64,000 nucleotides of DNA from an uncultured Prochlorococcus sp. Its GTDB lineage: Bacteria; Cyanobacteriota; Cyanobacteriia; PCC-6307; Cyanobiaceae. The stretch lies in NCBI RefSeq assembly GCF_902536725.1, contig NZ_CACAYO010000004.1, forward strand, positions 1 to 64,000, in the 5' to 3' direction. Made by a program: the position numbers and the translations under genes. Under the pieces are notes generated by a model that worked only from the letters and a program-made list of their open reading frames with translations, searched no databases and was not told where the DNA came from. Below, piece after piece: positions 1 through 8,136 of the stretch; position 1 is the stretch's first letter; the number at the start of each line of letters is the position of its first letter.

Positions 1-1
1 A

Positions 2-43
2 TGGGTTTGCACTTTCCTTGAAAAGGGAATAACATTTATTTAA
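2..43 (+). CDS. ispE: C-terminal end of a gene entering from the left, probably ispE
   Basis: An open frame enters from the window edge and stops at 41-43, leaving 13 codons read as WVCTFLEKGITFI. A short W-V-C-x-F-x-x-x-G-I ending resembles what I recall of cyanobacterial IspE (4-diphosphocytidyl-2-C-methyl-D-erythritol kinase, isoprenoid MEP pathway). In marine picocyanobacteria ispE often lies just upstream of a DUF3082 gene and pdhB, which is the order here. Only the tail is visible, so the identity is inferred from context. Confidence 0.45.
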   Translation, partial: WVCTFLEKGITFI

Positions 44-66
44 ATTTTTTCATACAAATATTTATT

Positions 67-369
67 TTGGCTGATAATAGTAATGAGAATATTAAAAAAA
101 ACATTCCCGAAAAAGGGCCTTTAAATTTTATTATAGGATCATTAACAAGTTTTTTATTATTTATATTTTTTTATCTTTTAAGTAATAAAATTGCAATTTA
201 TTTTTCAGTACATAAACCTTCTAATTCTTCTGAAATAGTCCAAAATATTTCTTCTAGTATTAATACCTTAATAATTGGATTATCTTTTTTGCTAACTTTC
301 TCTTTTGCTTTTATAGGTATAGGACTTTTTATTGTATTTATTCGCAGTTTTTTTCTTAGGAAAAGTTGA
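67..369 (+). CDS. DUF3082-type small membrane protein
   Basis: This 100-residue protein has two hydrophobic stretches (about residues 20-45 and 65-93) joined by a polar loop, so it probably spans a membrane twice. The GPLNFIIGSL segment and overall layout fit the cyanobacterial DUF3082 family, whose function is unknown. The start is a TTG at 67, 23 bases after the preceding stop, so it is probably co-transcribed with the upstream gene. Two antisense open frames overlap it but have biased, unrecognisable composition. Confidence 0.75.
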   Translation: MADNSNENIKKNIPEKGPLNFIIGSLTSFLLFIFFYLLSNKIAIYFSVHKPSNSSEIVQNISSSINTLIIGLSFLLTFSFAFIGIGLFIVFIRSFFLRKS

Positions 370-403
370 ATTGCCAATATTATTAAGAAAACACTTTCTT
401 TGA

Positions 404-499
404 ATGTCTTTACATGACTTAGGACTTTTAGTCCTTTTGCTTTCACCAGGCATGATTTTGTCAATATTACTACTCATAACCTTCGCTGAAGGAGGTTGA
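404..499 (+). CDS. 31-residue single-span membrane peptide (candidate)
   Basis: ATG at 404 opens a 31-codon frame ending TGA at 497-499. The product starts MSLHDLGLLVLLLSPG and ends FAEGG. Nearly all its middle is hydrophobic, giving one membrane helix like the small subunits of photosynthetic complexes. The stretch is visibly richer in G+C than the flanking spacer, which favours coding. It sits in the + strand unit between the DUF3082 gene and pdhB. No Shine-Dalgarno is obvious and I do not recognise the family. The inverted repeat AGGACT-TTT-AGTCCT at 421-435 lies inside it. Confidence 0.5.
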   Translation: MSLHDLGLLVLLLSPGMILSILLLITFAEGG

Positions 500-548
500 A
501 TTATTTAAAGTGGTAGGATTATATATGTGATTAATTAGGTAATTAATT

Positions 549-1532
549 GTGGCTGGAACATTATTATTTAATGCTTTGAAAGAGGCAATTGATGAAGAAA
601 TGGCAAATGATGTAAATGTTTGCGTAATGGGGGAAGATGTTGGTCAATATGGAGGATCTTATAAGGTAACTAAGGATTTATATGAAAAATATGGAGAGTT
701 AAGAGTCTTAGATACTCCAATTGCAGAAAATAGTTTTACGGGTATGGCTGTGGGAGCAGCAATGACTGGCTTAAGACCAATAGTAGAGGGAATGAATATG
801 GGTTTTTTGCTTTTAGCTTTTAATCAGATATCAAATAATATGGGTATGCTTAGATATACAAGTGGTGGAAATTATAAAATACCAGCAGTAGTGCGAGGAC
901 CTGGAGGAGTTGGTCGCCAACTTGGTGCTGAGCACAGTCAAAGACTTGAAGCATATTTTCATGCAGTTCCTGGCATAAAGATTGTTGCATGTAGTACACC
1001 CACAAATGCTAAGGGTTTAATGAAAGCAGCTATAAGAGATGATAATCCGGTTCTATTTTTCGAACATGTTCTTCTATACAATTTATCTGAAGAATTACCT
1101 GAAGGAGACTATACTTGCGCTTTAGATCAGGCAGACGTTGTAAAAGAAGGTAAAGACATTACTTTATTGACTTATTCAAGAATGAGACATCACTGTCTTA
1201 AAGCTGTTGAAGAATTAGAAAAGAAAGGAATAGATGTTGAGTTAATAGATTTAATAAGTTTAAAACCATTTGATATGGAAACCATCTCAAAATCAATAAA
1301 AAAGACAAATAAAGTAATTATTGTTGAAGAATGTATGAAGACTGGAGGTATTGGTGCAGAATTAATTGCCTTGATAACAGAAGAGTGTTTTGATGATCTT
1401 GATGCCCGACCAATTAGATTATCTAGTCAGGATATTCCAACCCCTTATAATGGAAATCTTGAGAATTTGACAATAATCCAACCACATCAAATAGTCGAAA
1501 AAGTTGAACACTTAATTAGTAGGAGTATATAA
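549..1532 (+). CDS. pdhB: Pyruvate dehydrogenase E1 component, beta subunit
   Basis: Beta subunit of the E1 decarboxylase of pyruvate dehydrogenase, which makes acetyl-CoA in the cytoplasm with thiamine diphosphate. The 327-residue length is normal for PdhB. It shows the transketolase-like pyrimidine-binding half ([47 protein letters not shown]) and a C-terminal transketolase domain with [13 protein letters not shown]. The start is a GTG at 549, and [18 protein letters not shown] matches how family members begin. A perfect 8-2-8 palindrome (530-547) ends one base before the start. secD begins 3 bases after the stop, so the two are likely co-transcribed. Confidence 0.96.
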   Translation: MAGTLLFNALKEAIDEEMANDVNVCVMGEDVGQYGGSYKVTKDLYEKYGELRVLDTPIAENSFTGMAVGAAMTGLRPIVEGMNMGFLLLAFNQISNNMGMLRYTSGGNYKIPAVVRGPGGVGRQLGAEHSQRLEAYFHAVPGIKIVACSTPTNAKGLMKAAIRDDNPVLFFEHVLLYNLSEELPEGDYTCALDQADVVKEGKDITLLTYSRMRHHCLKAVEELEKKGIDVELIDLISLKPFDMETISKSIKKTNKVIIVEECMKTGGIGAELIALITEECFDDLDARPIRLSSQDIPTPYNGNLENLTIIQPHQIVEKVEHLISRSI

Positions 1533-1535
1533 ATA

Positions 1536-3005
1536 ATGAAAAGAAGGCAAGGTTGGCTTTTTTTTATTATATTTCTACTTACCTTATCTGTTTATCTATT
1601 AATAAATTATCCCTTACAGTTGGGATTGGATTTACAAGGGGGTTCTCAACTTACACTACAAATTATTAAAGAGGAAGGTAAGGTAACAAGGGATGAACTT
1701 GAGGCGGTTAATTCGGTTATAGATAAGCGCGTAAACAATTTAGGAGTCTCTGAGTCTAATTTGCAAACCCTCGGTGGAGATCAATTTATTTTAGAATTAC
1801 CAGGTGAACAAAATCCATTAGTTGCTTCAAGGGTATTAGGTAAGACTGCTTTATTAGAATTTAGAACCCAAAAAGAAGGAACATCAACAAATTTAAAAAC
1901 CCTGCAACTACAAAGATTAAGTATTAAAGAATTAATTGAACAATATTCCTTTGCAGAAAAAAGTCAAAATGATGATAATTTCTTAAAAGTCATTCAAGAT
2001 GATCTTAAAGATATAGAGCAAGAATTGAATTACTCATCTACTAATAATGATTTATATGGGAAGTTAATTGAAATTAAAAAATATGTTGATAAAGAAATTA
2101 CAAATTTATTTATTAAAACAGATTTATCTGGGAAGGATCTTATTAACGCAGGGAGGAGACAAGAACAAACAAATAGTAATTGGGAAGTTTTATTAACTTT
2201 TAGTAATTCAGGAGGTGAAAAGTTTGCAGAAATTACAAAGTCAATAGCTGGCACTAATCAACTATTGGCTATTATTCTAGATGGTGAATCAATAAGCGAA
2301 GCTAGTGTTGGTAACCAGTTTGCTAGTACTGGGATTACAGGTGGATCAGCAACAATAAGCGGTAAATTTAGTGCTGAAAATGCTAGAGAATTAGAAGTTC
2401 AACTTAAAGGAGGCTCATTGCCATTGCCAATTGAAATAGTAGAAACTAACACAATTGGGGCTCTGTTGGGATCCAAAAATATTTTAAAAAGTCTTTATGC
2501 AGCTATTAGTGGATTAATTTTTGTTGGTATTTTTATGATTTTTAATTATAGAATTCTAGGTTTTGTTTCAGTTATTTCTCTGATACTTTATGGTTTCTTT
2601 AATTTAGCCATATATTCTCTAATTCCTGTAACTTTGACTTTACCTGGAATATCTGGGCTTATACTTAGCATTGGTATGGCTGTTGATGCAAATATTCTAA
2701 TATTTGAGAGAATTAGAGAAGAATTATATGATGGTAATACTCTTACAAGATCTATTGAAAGCGGTTTTCAAAGAGCTAATTCATCCATAGTTGATGGCCA
2801 TATTACAACTCTTCTTAGTTGTATTGTATTGTTTTTATTAGGAACAAATTTTGTTAAAGGTTTTGCGGCAACATTAGGTATTGGGGTCTTAATAAGCTTG
2901 TTTACCTCATTAAATTGTTCTAAAACTATTTTGCGATTTTTTACAACATATCAATCTTTGAGACTGAAAAATCTCTATCTGCCAAGGAATAATTTTTCAA
3001 ATTAA
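1536..3005 (+). CDS. secD: Protein translocase subunit SecD
   Basis: Membrane subunit of the SecDF complex that assists SecYEG-dependent export using the proton gradient. The 489-residue protein has an N-terminal membrane helix followed by the signature GLDLQGGSQLTL near residue 30. A large periplasmic/lumenal domain (about 50-300) follows, then five C-terminal helices including GISGLILSIGMAVDANILIFERI, the conserved SecD transmembrane-4 region with its Asp. A low-complexity hydrophilic stretch near residues 120-180 is an expansion within the first periplasmic region. The gene lies 3 bases after pdhB and 14 bases before secF. Confidence 0.96.
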   Translation: MKRRQGWLFFIIFLLTLSVYLLINYPLQLGLDLQGGSQLTLQIIKEEGKVTRDELEAVNSVIDKRVNNLGVSESNLQTLGGDQFILELPGEQNPLVASRVLGKTALLEFRTQKEGTSTNLKTLQLQRLSIKELIEQYSFAEKSQNDDNFLKVIQDDLKDIEQELNYSSTNNDLYGKLIEIKKYVDKEITNLFIKTDLSGKDLINAGRRQEQTNSNWEVLLTFSNSGGEKFAEITKSIAGTNQLLAIILDGESISEASVGNQFASTGITGGSATISGKFSAENARELEVQLKGGSLPLPIEIVETNTIGALLGSKNILKSLYAAISGLIFVGIFMIFNYRILGFVSVISLILYGFFNLAIYSLIPVTLTLPGISGLILSIGMAVDANILIFERIREELYDGNTLTRSIESGFQRANSSIVDGHITTLLSCIVLFLLGTNFVKGFAATLGIGVLISLFTSLNCSKTILRFFTTYQSLRLKNLYLPRNNFSN

Positions 3006-3019
3006 ATTTTTATTTTCCC

Positions 3020-3934
3020 ATGAAATACAATCTTGAACTAATAAAAAATAAAAAAAAGATAATTGGTTTTTCAACTATTCTTATTTTTTTTAGTCTTTTA
3101 GGAATTTTATATTCAACTTTTAATACTTCTTATAAGAAACCTATAAATTTAGGGATGGATTTTGTTGGAGGAAATGAACTAAGAATAGAAAGAGTTTGTG
3201 AAGCGGAATGTTCTAATTTACCCCCCGATTCAGTTTTGGAAAATTTAAGAGAGATTTCTAAAAATAATAAAAATTTCAATAATATCAAATTACAATTCCA
3301 AAATAATAATAAATTAATTTCAATAAGAACACCTTATTTAAGTATCGAAGAATCAAATAATCTCATTTCTAATCTTGATAATATTGTTGGACCACTGAAT
3401 TATGAGAGTAAGGATTCAAGATTAATAGGCCCAAAGCTTGGGAAAAGATTACTTACTAATTGTGTTACTTCATTGTTGGTTTCTTTATTTGCAATATCTT
3501 TATATATAACCATTAGATTTGATAAGAAATACGCATTATTTGCATTATTAGCTTTATTCCATGATTTATTTATTGTTTTCGGTATATTCTCATGGTTGGG
3601 AATTATATTATCTGTCGAGGTAAATAGTTTATTTGCTGTGTCTTTGCTAACTATTGCTGGTTATTCTGTAAATGATACTGTTGTTATTTTTGATAGAATT
3701 CGTGAAAATTTAAAATCAAAGAAAGAAGGTCATAACGAAACTATTCAATTATCAGTAAACGAATCATTTAGGAGAACAACGTTTACCAGTATTACAACCC
3801 TTATCCCTTTATTAAGCTTAATTTTATTTGGATCTTACACGCTATTTTGGTTTTCCTTAGCCTTATCATTAGGAATTATAGTTGGAAGTTATTCAAGTAT
3901 TTTATTGGCTCCATCTTTGTTGCTTAAAGACTGA
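3020..3934 (+). CDS. secF: Protein translocase subunit SecF
   Basis: Partner of SecD in the export-assisting SecDF complex. At 304 residues it has the usual SecF size. An N-terminal helix is followed by the GMDFVGGNELRI signature near residue 44, a periplasmic domain, and then helices carrying TIAGYSVNDTVVIFDRIRENL, the conserved SecF motif. It starts 14 bases after secD with a purine-poor leader, so translation probably depends on being in the same message. Confidence 0.96.
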   Translation: MKYNLELIKNKKKIIGFSTILIFFSLLGILYSTFNTSYKKPINLGMDFVGGNELRIERVCEAECSNLPPDSVLENLREISKNNKNFNNIKLQFQNNNKLISIRTPYLSIEESNNLISNLDNIVGPLNYESKDSRLIGPKLGKRLLTNCVTSLLVSLFAISLYITIRFDKKYALFALLALFHDLFIVFGIFSWLGIILSVEVNSLFAVSLLTIAGYSVNDTVVIFDRIRENLKSKKEGHNETIQLSVNESFRRTTFTSITTLIPLLSLILFGSYTLFWFSLALSLGIIVGSYSSILLAPSLLLKD

Positions 3935-3952
3935 GCTTAGGCTTCTAATATT

Positions 3953-4132
3953 ATGAAATTGAATTACTATTTGATAATTTTATTTTCTTTAGTTTTAATA
4001 GATCTTTCTACTGAGCTAAGAATATTATTTGATCATTTTACTTTTAATTCACTATATTTTGCTATTGGTAAACATCCCTTAGCTTTCTTTGTGCTTTTTT
4101 CTTACCCATATTTATATAAAAAAATAAAGTAG
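3953..4132 (+). CDS. 59-residue hydrophobic conserved protein downstream of secF
   Basis: ATG at 3953 opens a 59-codon frame ending TAG at 4130-4132. It starts MKLNYYLIILFSLVLIDLS, then an ELRILFDHFTFNSLYFAI segment, KHPLA, and a hydrophobic end with YKKIK. It probably has two membrane segments around a short amphipathic middle. I recall similar short proteins with D-x-x-T-E-L and DHFT-like motifs in marine Synechococcus, so I take it as a real conserved picocyanobacterial gene of unknown function. It lies 18 bases after secF and ends 2 bases before the convergent permease gene. Confidence 0.7.
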   Translation: MKLNYYLIILFSLVLIDLSTELRILFDHFTFNSLYFAIGKHPLAFFVLFSYPYLYKKIK

Positions 4133-4134
4133 TT

Positions 4135-5178
4135 TTAAATATCTTTAAATGATTCTTTGATTAAAACCTGAATTACTACAGCTAATGGAAGTGAAAGTAT
4201 TAAGCCTAATGGACCAAAAATGAAGGTAAATCCAAATTGTGATATTAATGTTAAACCGGGAAGTAAGTTTGCTTTTTTCTTCATAATAGATGGCATTATT
4301 ATATAACTTTCAATATTTTGAATGATTACATATGCACCTAAAACGGCCAGTGGTTTCCAAAAATTATCTAGTAGTGCAATTGAGATTGGAAATATACCAC
4401 TAATAACTGGACCTATATTTGGAATAATATTAAGAACCATTGCTATTAAAGCATTTGAGACAACATATTTAACATCTAATATAGACAGAACTATTAATGA
4501 TAATAGACCTACTGATAATGAGCTAATGACCATAGAAAAGGTCCAATTTGATAATGCGGTATTGCATTTTCCCAGAATATTTCTAAATTTGTTGCGATAA
4601 TTTTTTGGAATTAATAGAAGTATATTTTCTTTATATTGTTGTGGTTCAATAGAAATCATTAAACTCACTGCTAATACGAATATTAATTTCAAGAGACCTG
4701 AACCCAAATTCCCCGCTATATTTATTAAATTTTTAAAACTTTCTTGAATAGCTTTTGCAATAGTTGAGGCATCTGGAATGGTTACTACATTATTTATAAG
4801 ACTGAAAATGTCTATGACATTTTCTGATTGTTCGCCATATAATAAAACATTAAATTTATTCAGATTTGTATTAATCAAAATATTTATTTTTGATAAACCA
4901 TTTGGAATATCAACTAGTATTTCATTAAACTCTTTTATAAACGGAGGCAATACAAGAATAAAAATTGTAAATACTATTACTGATATAACAGTTAAGACAA
5001 GTAACAATGAAAGCGGTCGGGGAATTTTTAAACTCTTTTGTATTTGATTACATAAATTACATACAATATTTGAAATAACTAAGGAACAAATTATTAATAG
5101 AAGAAAATCTCTTAGAGTCCAAACTATTAAAGAAGTTATTAAAATTACTACTAACTTAAAATATGAAGAACTACTCAA
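4135..5178 (-). CDS. AI-2E family (PerM/UPF0118) membrane transporter
   Basis: A 347-residue polytopic membrane protein: two N-terminal helices, a third near 60-80, a hydrophilic region (about 80-150), then several helices. The N-I-I-P-N-I-G-P motif near residue 255 and the G-P-L-G-L-I-L-S-x-P-L end are the hallmarks of the AI-2E/PerM family. Members export small molecules or ions, and the substrate here cannot be told. The start is TTG at 5178, just downstream of psb28 on the same strand, so co-expression is possible. Confidence 0.85.
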   Translation of the reverse strand: MSSSSYFKLVVILITSLIVWTLRDFLLLIICSLVISNIVCNLCNQIQKSLKIPRPLSLLLVLTVISVIVFTIFILVLPPFIKEFNEILVDIPNGLSKINILINTNLNKFNVLLYGEQSENVIDIFSLINNVVTIPDASTIAKAIQESFKNLINIAGNLGSGLLKLIFVLAVSLMISIEPQQYKENILLLIPKNYRNKFRNILGKCNTALSNWTFSMVISSLSVGLLSLIVLSILDVKYVVSNALIAMVLNIIPNIGPVISGIFPISIALLDNFWKPLAVLGAYVIIQNIESYIIMPSIMKKKANLLPGLTLISQFGFTFIFGPLGLILSLPLAVVIQVLIKESFKDI

Positions 5179-5190
5179 TTTTTAAATATT

Positions 5191-5544
5191 CTACTTCTTC
5201 TCAGAATATCCCAATCCATTTGATTTGGCATAACTATTTGCAAATCTCATAAATCTATCAAAGTCAGAGGTGTTCTTCCAAATGTATACTGCTTCTAAAA
5301 ATATGGGTTCTCCATCAACAAACTTTACTTTAACTTCCCTAGTAAGTATTTCACCTTCAGAGTCAATCATGCGCATTCCTGTGATTTCACCATCTGTAAT
5401 TGAAGATAAAGCCTGAGGTTTTTCGAACAAAAATAAAGCTTGGCCGGTAGTACCATCCTTACTCCTAGTAAGTCTTATCTCAGGCACTACAGGTTCATCA
5501 GTTCCTTCATAAAATTGTATTTTTGCAGTTTTATTTGCTGTCAT
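5191..5544 (-). CDS. psb28: Photosystem II assembly factor Psb28
   Basis: A 117-residue soluble protein of the Psb28 family, which binds the cytoplasmic face of CP47 in photosystem II assembly intermediates and is not in the mature core. Recognised from the start [22 protein letters not shown] and the later [11 protein letters not shown] and F-x-R-F-M-R-F-A segments, covering the full family length. The start is ATG at 5544. The nearby gun4 also serves photosynthesis, but mnmH separates them. Confidence 0.95.
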   Translation of the reverse strand: MTANKTAKIQFYEGTDEPVVPEIRLTRSKDGTTGQALFLFEKPQALSSITDGEITGMRMIDSEGEILTREVKVKFVDGEPIFLEAVYIWKNTSDFDRFMRFANSYAKSNGLGYSEKK

Positions 5545-5604
5545 AATGTTAGTTTCATAATTTATTATATTAGGAAATATTTTTCAATTTCGTTTGGAGT
5601 TATT

Positions 5605-6645
5605 TTATAAAACATTATTAACTAACTCTAGGATACTTTTATCATATTTTTTGTTTGTTAAATCTAATATCTTTATATTTGTTTTGCCAACTTTTTCGTA
5701 TTCATAACATTTGTCGTAATAATCAAGAACTGATTTGCAAACTAAGTCCCATCTCTCGTTATTAATTGATTCGAGAGCTATTTTTGTTCTTTGTGGTCCT
5801 AATCTTTTTTTAATCCTTAATACAGATTCTTGGAGTTCCTCTTTCTTAAAAACGCTATATGTATCTATCAACTCATCTAATCTGTTAGATTCGCTCCTTA
5901 GAATTTCTATTCTCCTTGAATTTTTCATCTGATTGAAGAAATCATGAGGTATTTTGCATTTGCCTATATTTGCACTTTCAGCTTCTACAAAGATATTATT
6001 AGAAACCTTAAAGGAATTTAATTTTTCTGCAATTTTATTTTCAAATTGTTCATTTGAAGGTTGTTCCTTCATTCCTAAACCTCCAAAAGTACTTCCTCTA
6101 TGACAAGCAAATTTTTCAAGATCAATAGTTTGATATTTATATTTCTCTAGTAATGATAATAATCTTGTCTTCCCTGTTCCTGTTTTTCCTCCAATAACGA
6201 CTATATTCAACTTATTTGAGAAACTATCTAATACCCATCTTCTATATATTTTGTATCCTCCCTTAAGTATTTTTGGATTTAATTTATATTTTTCTAGTAG
6301 CCAAGCAATGCTTTGTGAACGCATTCCTCCTCTAGAGCAATATATTCTGATAAAAAATTCATTTTTTTTATTAGCTATAGTTTTATGAGACTCAATAATC
6401 ATAAATAAATTATCAAGAAGTAATTCTAATTTTTTTTCAAAAAAATTCAATCCCTCTACGACTGCTTTTTTTCTTCCTTCTTTTTTATAAATGGTTCCAA
6501 TTATAGATCTCTCGTCATTATCAAATAGTGGAATGTTAATAGAATTAGGCAGGTGTCCTTTATAATATTCACTTGGGCTTCTAACATCAATAAGTGGTCC
6601 TTCAAAACTTCTAAATTTCTCTAGTTCTTTTCTTTTGAAATACAT
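5605..6645 (-). CDS. mnmH: tRNA 2-selenouridine synthase (MnmH/SelU)
   Basis: The 346-residue protein has an N-terminal rhodanese domain (DVRSPSEYYKGHLP; catalytic Cys in YCSRGGMRSQS near residue 104) and a C-terminal P-loop domain (GGKTGTGKTRLL near 153-164). This two-domain arrangement is diagnostic of MnmH. The family replaces the sulfur of 2-thiouridine at the wobble base of certain tRNAs with selenium via a geranylated intermediate. It needs selenophosphate from SelD, which is not in this window. It is divergent from gun4, with 35 bases between the starts. Confidence 0.93.
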   Translation of the reverse strand: MYFKRKELEKFRSFEGPLIDVRSPSEYYKGHLPNSINIPLFDNDERSIIGTIYKKEGRKKAVVEGLNFFEKKLELLLDNLFMIIESHKTIANKKNEFFIRIYCSRGGMRSQSIAWLLEKYKLNPKILKGGYKIYRRWVLDSFSNKLNIVVIGGKTGTGKTRLLSLLEKYKYQTIDLEKFACHRGSTFGGLGMKEQPSNEQFENKIAEKLNSFKVSNNIFVEAESANIGKCKIPHDFFNQMKNSRRIEILRSESNRLDELIDTYSVFKKEELQESVLRIKKRLGPQRTKIALESINNERWDLVCKSVLDYYDKCYEYEKVGKTNIKILDLTNKKYDKSILELVNNVL

Positions 6646-6680
6646 GGATAGTTTTTATTTTTTTAGATTGATTTTTTAAA

Positions 6681-7400
6681 ATGAATAACAAAGAGCAAGA
6701 TAACTATAATATAGCTACATTAAATCTGATAAAAAAATTTGTAGATTCCAATCAAAGAAAAAGAATAAATTCATTAACTCAAATAGAATCTGAAGTCGAA
6801 AATATTTTTAATCTTGGTCCTTCACTTTTTGATATCTTTGATGGTGATGGAGATGACTGGGCTGCTGGTTGGATATTGCAAGTTTTGAAAAAATTTAAGC
6901 CTGAATTCTTTGAAAACTCCAAATTCAATAATTGGTTTAATACATATTCAGATATTGATATTAATTATGAAAATTTGCAATTGATGTTGGTTGAGCAAAA
7001 ATTTGAAGAGGCTGATAGATTAACAAGTTCTTATTTACGAAAATTAGCTGGAAAATTAGCTGAAAAACGTGGATATGTTTTCTACAGTGAAGTTAAGAAT
7101 ATGTCAGGCAAAGATCTAGAAACAATAGATAGATTATGGACTATTTATTCTACTGGTAGATTTGGATTCTCAATTCAGGCAAAAATATTAAAATCAGTAG
7201 GGAAAAAATATGAATTAATGTGGCCGAAAATAGGTTGGAAAAAAGAGGGCTTATGGACTAGATATCCAGGGTCTTTTTGTTGGTCATTGGATGCTCCAGA
7301 TGGACATATGCCTTTAATAAATCAACTAAGAGGAGTAAGACTTATGGACTCCATCCTAAGACATCCTGCTATTGCAGATAGACATAATAATATTCTTTAA
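6681..7400 (+). CDS. gun4: GUN4-domain protein, Mg-chelatase activator
   Basis: GUN4 binds protoporphyrin IX and Mg-protoporphyrin IX and stimulates the ChlH subunit of magnesium chelatase at the chlorophyll branch point. The 239-residue protein has an N-terminal helical region (about 1-85) and then the GUN4 core: L-x-x-x-K-F-E-E-A-D-R-L-T, ETIDRLWTIYSTGRFGFSIQ near residue 150, W-P-K-I-G-W, and D-G-H-M-P-L near the end. These are the family's conserved positions. The start is ATG at 6681. Confidence 0.95.
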   Translation: MNNKEQDNYNIATLNLIKKFVDSNQRKRINSLTQIESEVENIFNLGPSLFDIFDGDGDDWAAGWILQVLKKFKPEFFENSKFNNWFNTYSDIDINYENLQLMLVEQKFEEADRLTSSYLRKLAGKLAEKRGYVFYSEVKNMSGKDLETIDRLWTIYSTGRFGFSIQAKILKSVGKKYELMWPKIGWKKEGLWTRYPGSFCWSLDAPDGHMPLINQLRGVRLMDSILRHPAIADRHNNIL

Positions 7401-7447
7401 ATAAGGTACTTAATAAGTTAAAATTGAAATAGTATCAAAATATTATT

Positions 7448-7882
7448 ATGTCCTTATTTCGGGGCAAAAATATTTTAAAAAAATTTTTTAAAAGACCAAA
7501 GATTAACTGGTCAAACTATGAATTCGAATCATCATTACAGTTAAATGAATTTGTCGATCAATTATTAGAACCTATTAAAAATTCGCAATCAAGCTATCTC
7601 ATAAAACTTGGTTTACATGAAGCACTAGTTAACGCAGTAAAACATGGAAATAAATTAGATCCTAAAAAAAATATTAGAGTAAGAAGAATAATTACTCCTA
7701 ATTGGTGTGTTTGGCAAATTCAAGATCAAGGTAATGGTTTAGAAATAAAAAAAAGAGACTATAAACTACCAAAAAAAATAAGTAGTGTAAATGGCCGGGG
7801 ACTGTACATTATTAATGAATGTTTTGATGATATTAGATGGAGCAGTAAAGGTAATAGGCTTCAGTTGGCATTAAAAAGGTGA
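7448..7882 (+). CDS. RsbW-like anti-sigma/serine-kinase ATPase domain protein
   Basis: A 144-residue stand-alone GHKL ATPase domain. Its boxes are EALVNAVKHGN (N box, about residue 58), DQGNG (G1, about 95) and NGRGLYII (G2, about 117), with no sensor or phosphoacceptor domain. This is the layout of RsbW/SpoIIAB-type anti-sigma factors and switch kinases. The partner cannot be read from the sequence. The last 22 bases overlap the convergent gene at 7861-8124. Confidence 0.85.
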   Translation: MSLFRGKNILKKFFKRPKINWSNYEFESSLQLNEFVDQLLEPIKNSQSSYLIKLGLHEALVNAVKHGNKLDPKKNIRVRRIITPNWCVWQIQDQGNGLEIKKRDYKLPKKISSVNGRGLYIINECFDDIRWSSKGNRLQLALKR

Positions 7883-8124
7883 TTTTTACTGGGACAAGGT
7901 TGATCTACATTAATTTCTTTTAACCATTTAATACTTTCTTCTATATACTCAATAGCTTCCTTCTCATTACAAGAAATAATTAAATGGCATAATCCCGCCG
8001 AAATTAGTTCTGCAGATCGTTTATATTTATTTCCTTTATCTTTATGCCATTTAGAGTGATCGATCTTTAATTTGTCATTAAGACTTTGAACAATCTGAAT
8101 AGTATCTTTATCCCAATAGGTCAT
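7861..8124 (-). CDS. Small conserved protein, DUF6439-like
   Basis: An 87-residue soluble, helical, lysine-rich protein. The H-S-K-W-H-K-x-K-G-N-K-Y-K-R-S-A-E-L motif, A-G-L-C-H-L-I and the ending W-L-K-E-I-x-x-D-Q-P-C-P match what I recall of the cyanobacterial DUF6439 family, which has no known function. It lies 12 bases downstream of the methyltransferase gene on the same strand, so the two are probably co-transcribed. Its 3' end overlaps the RsbW-like gene by 22 bases. Confidence 0.7.
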   Translation of the reverse strand: MTYWDKDTIQIVQSLNDKLKIDHSKWHKDKGNKYKRSAELISAGLCHLIISCNEKEAIEYIEESIKWLKEINVDQPCPSKNHLFNAN

Positions 8125-8136
8125 AGAAATTTTTAG

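Noticed and set aside
198..477. Two antisense open frames opposite DUF3082 and the 31-residue peptide
   Set aside because: Products are lysine/isoleucine-rich without domain features, and the sense strand explains the sequence.
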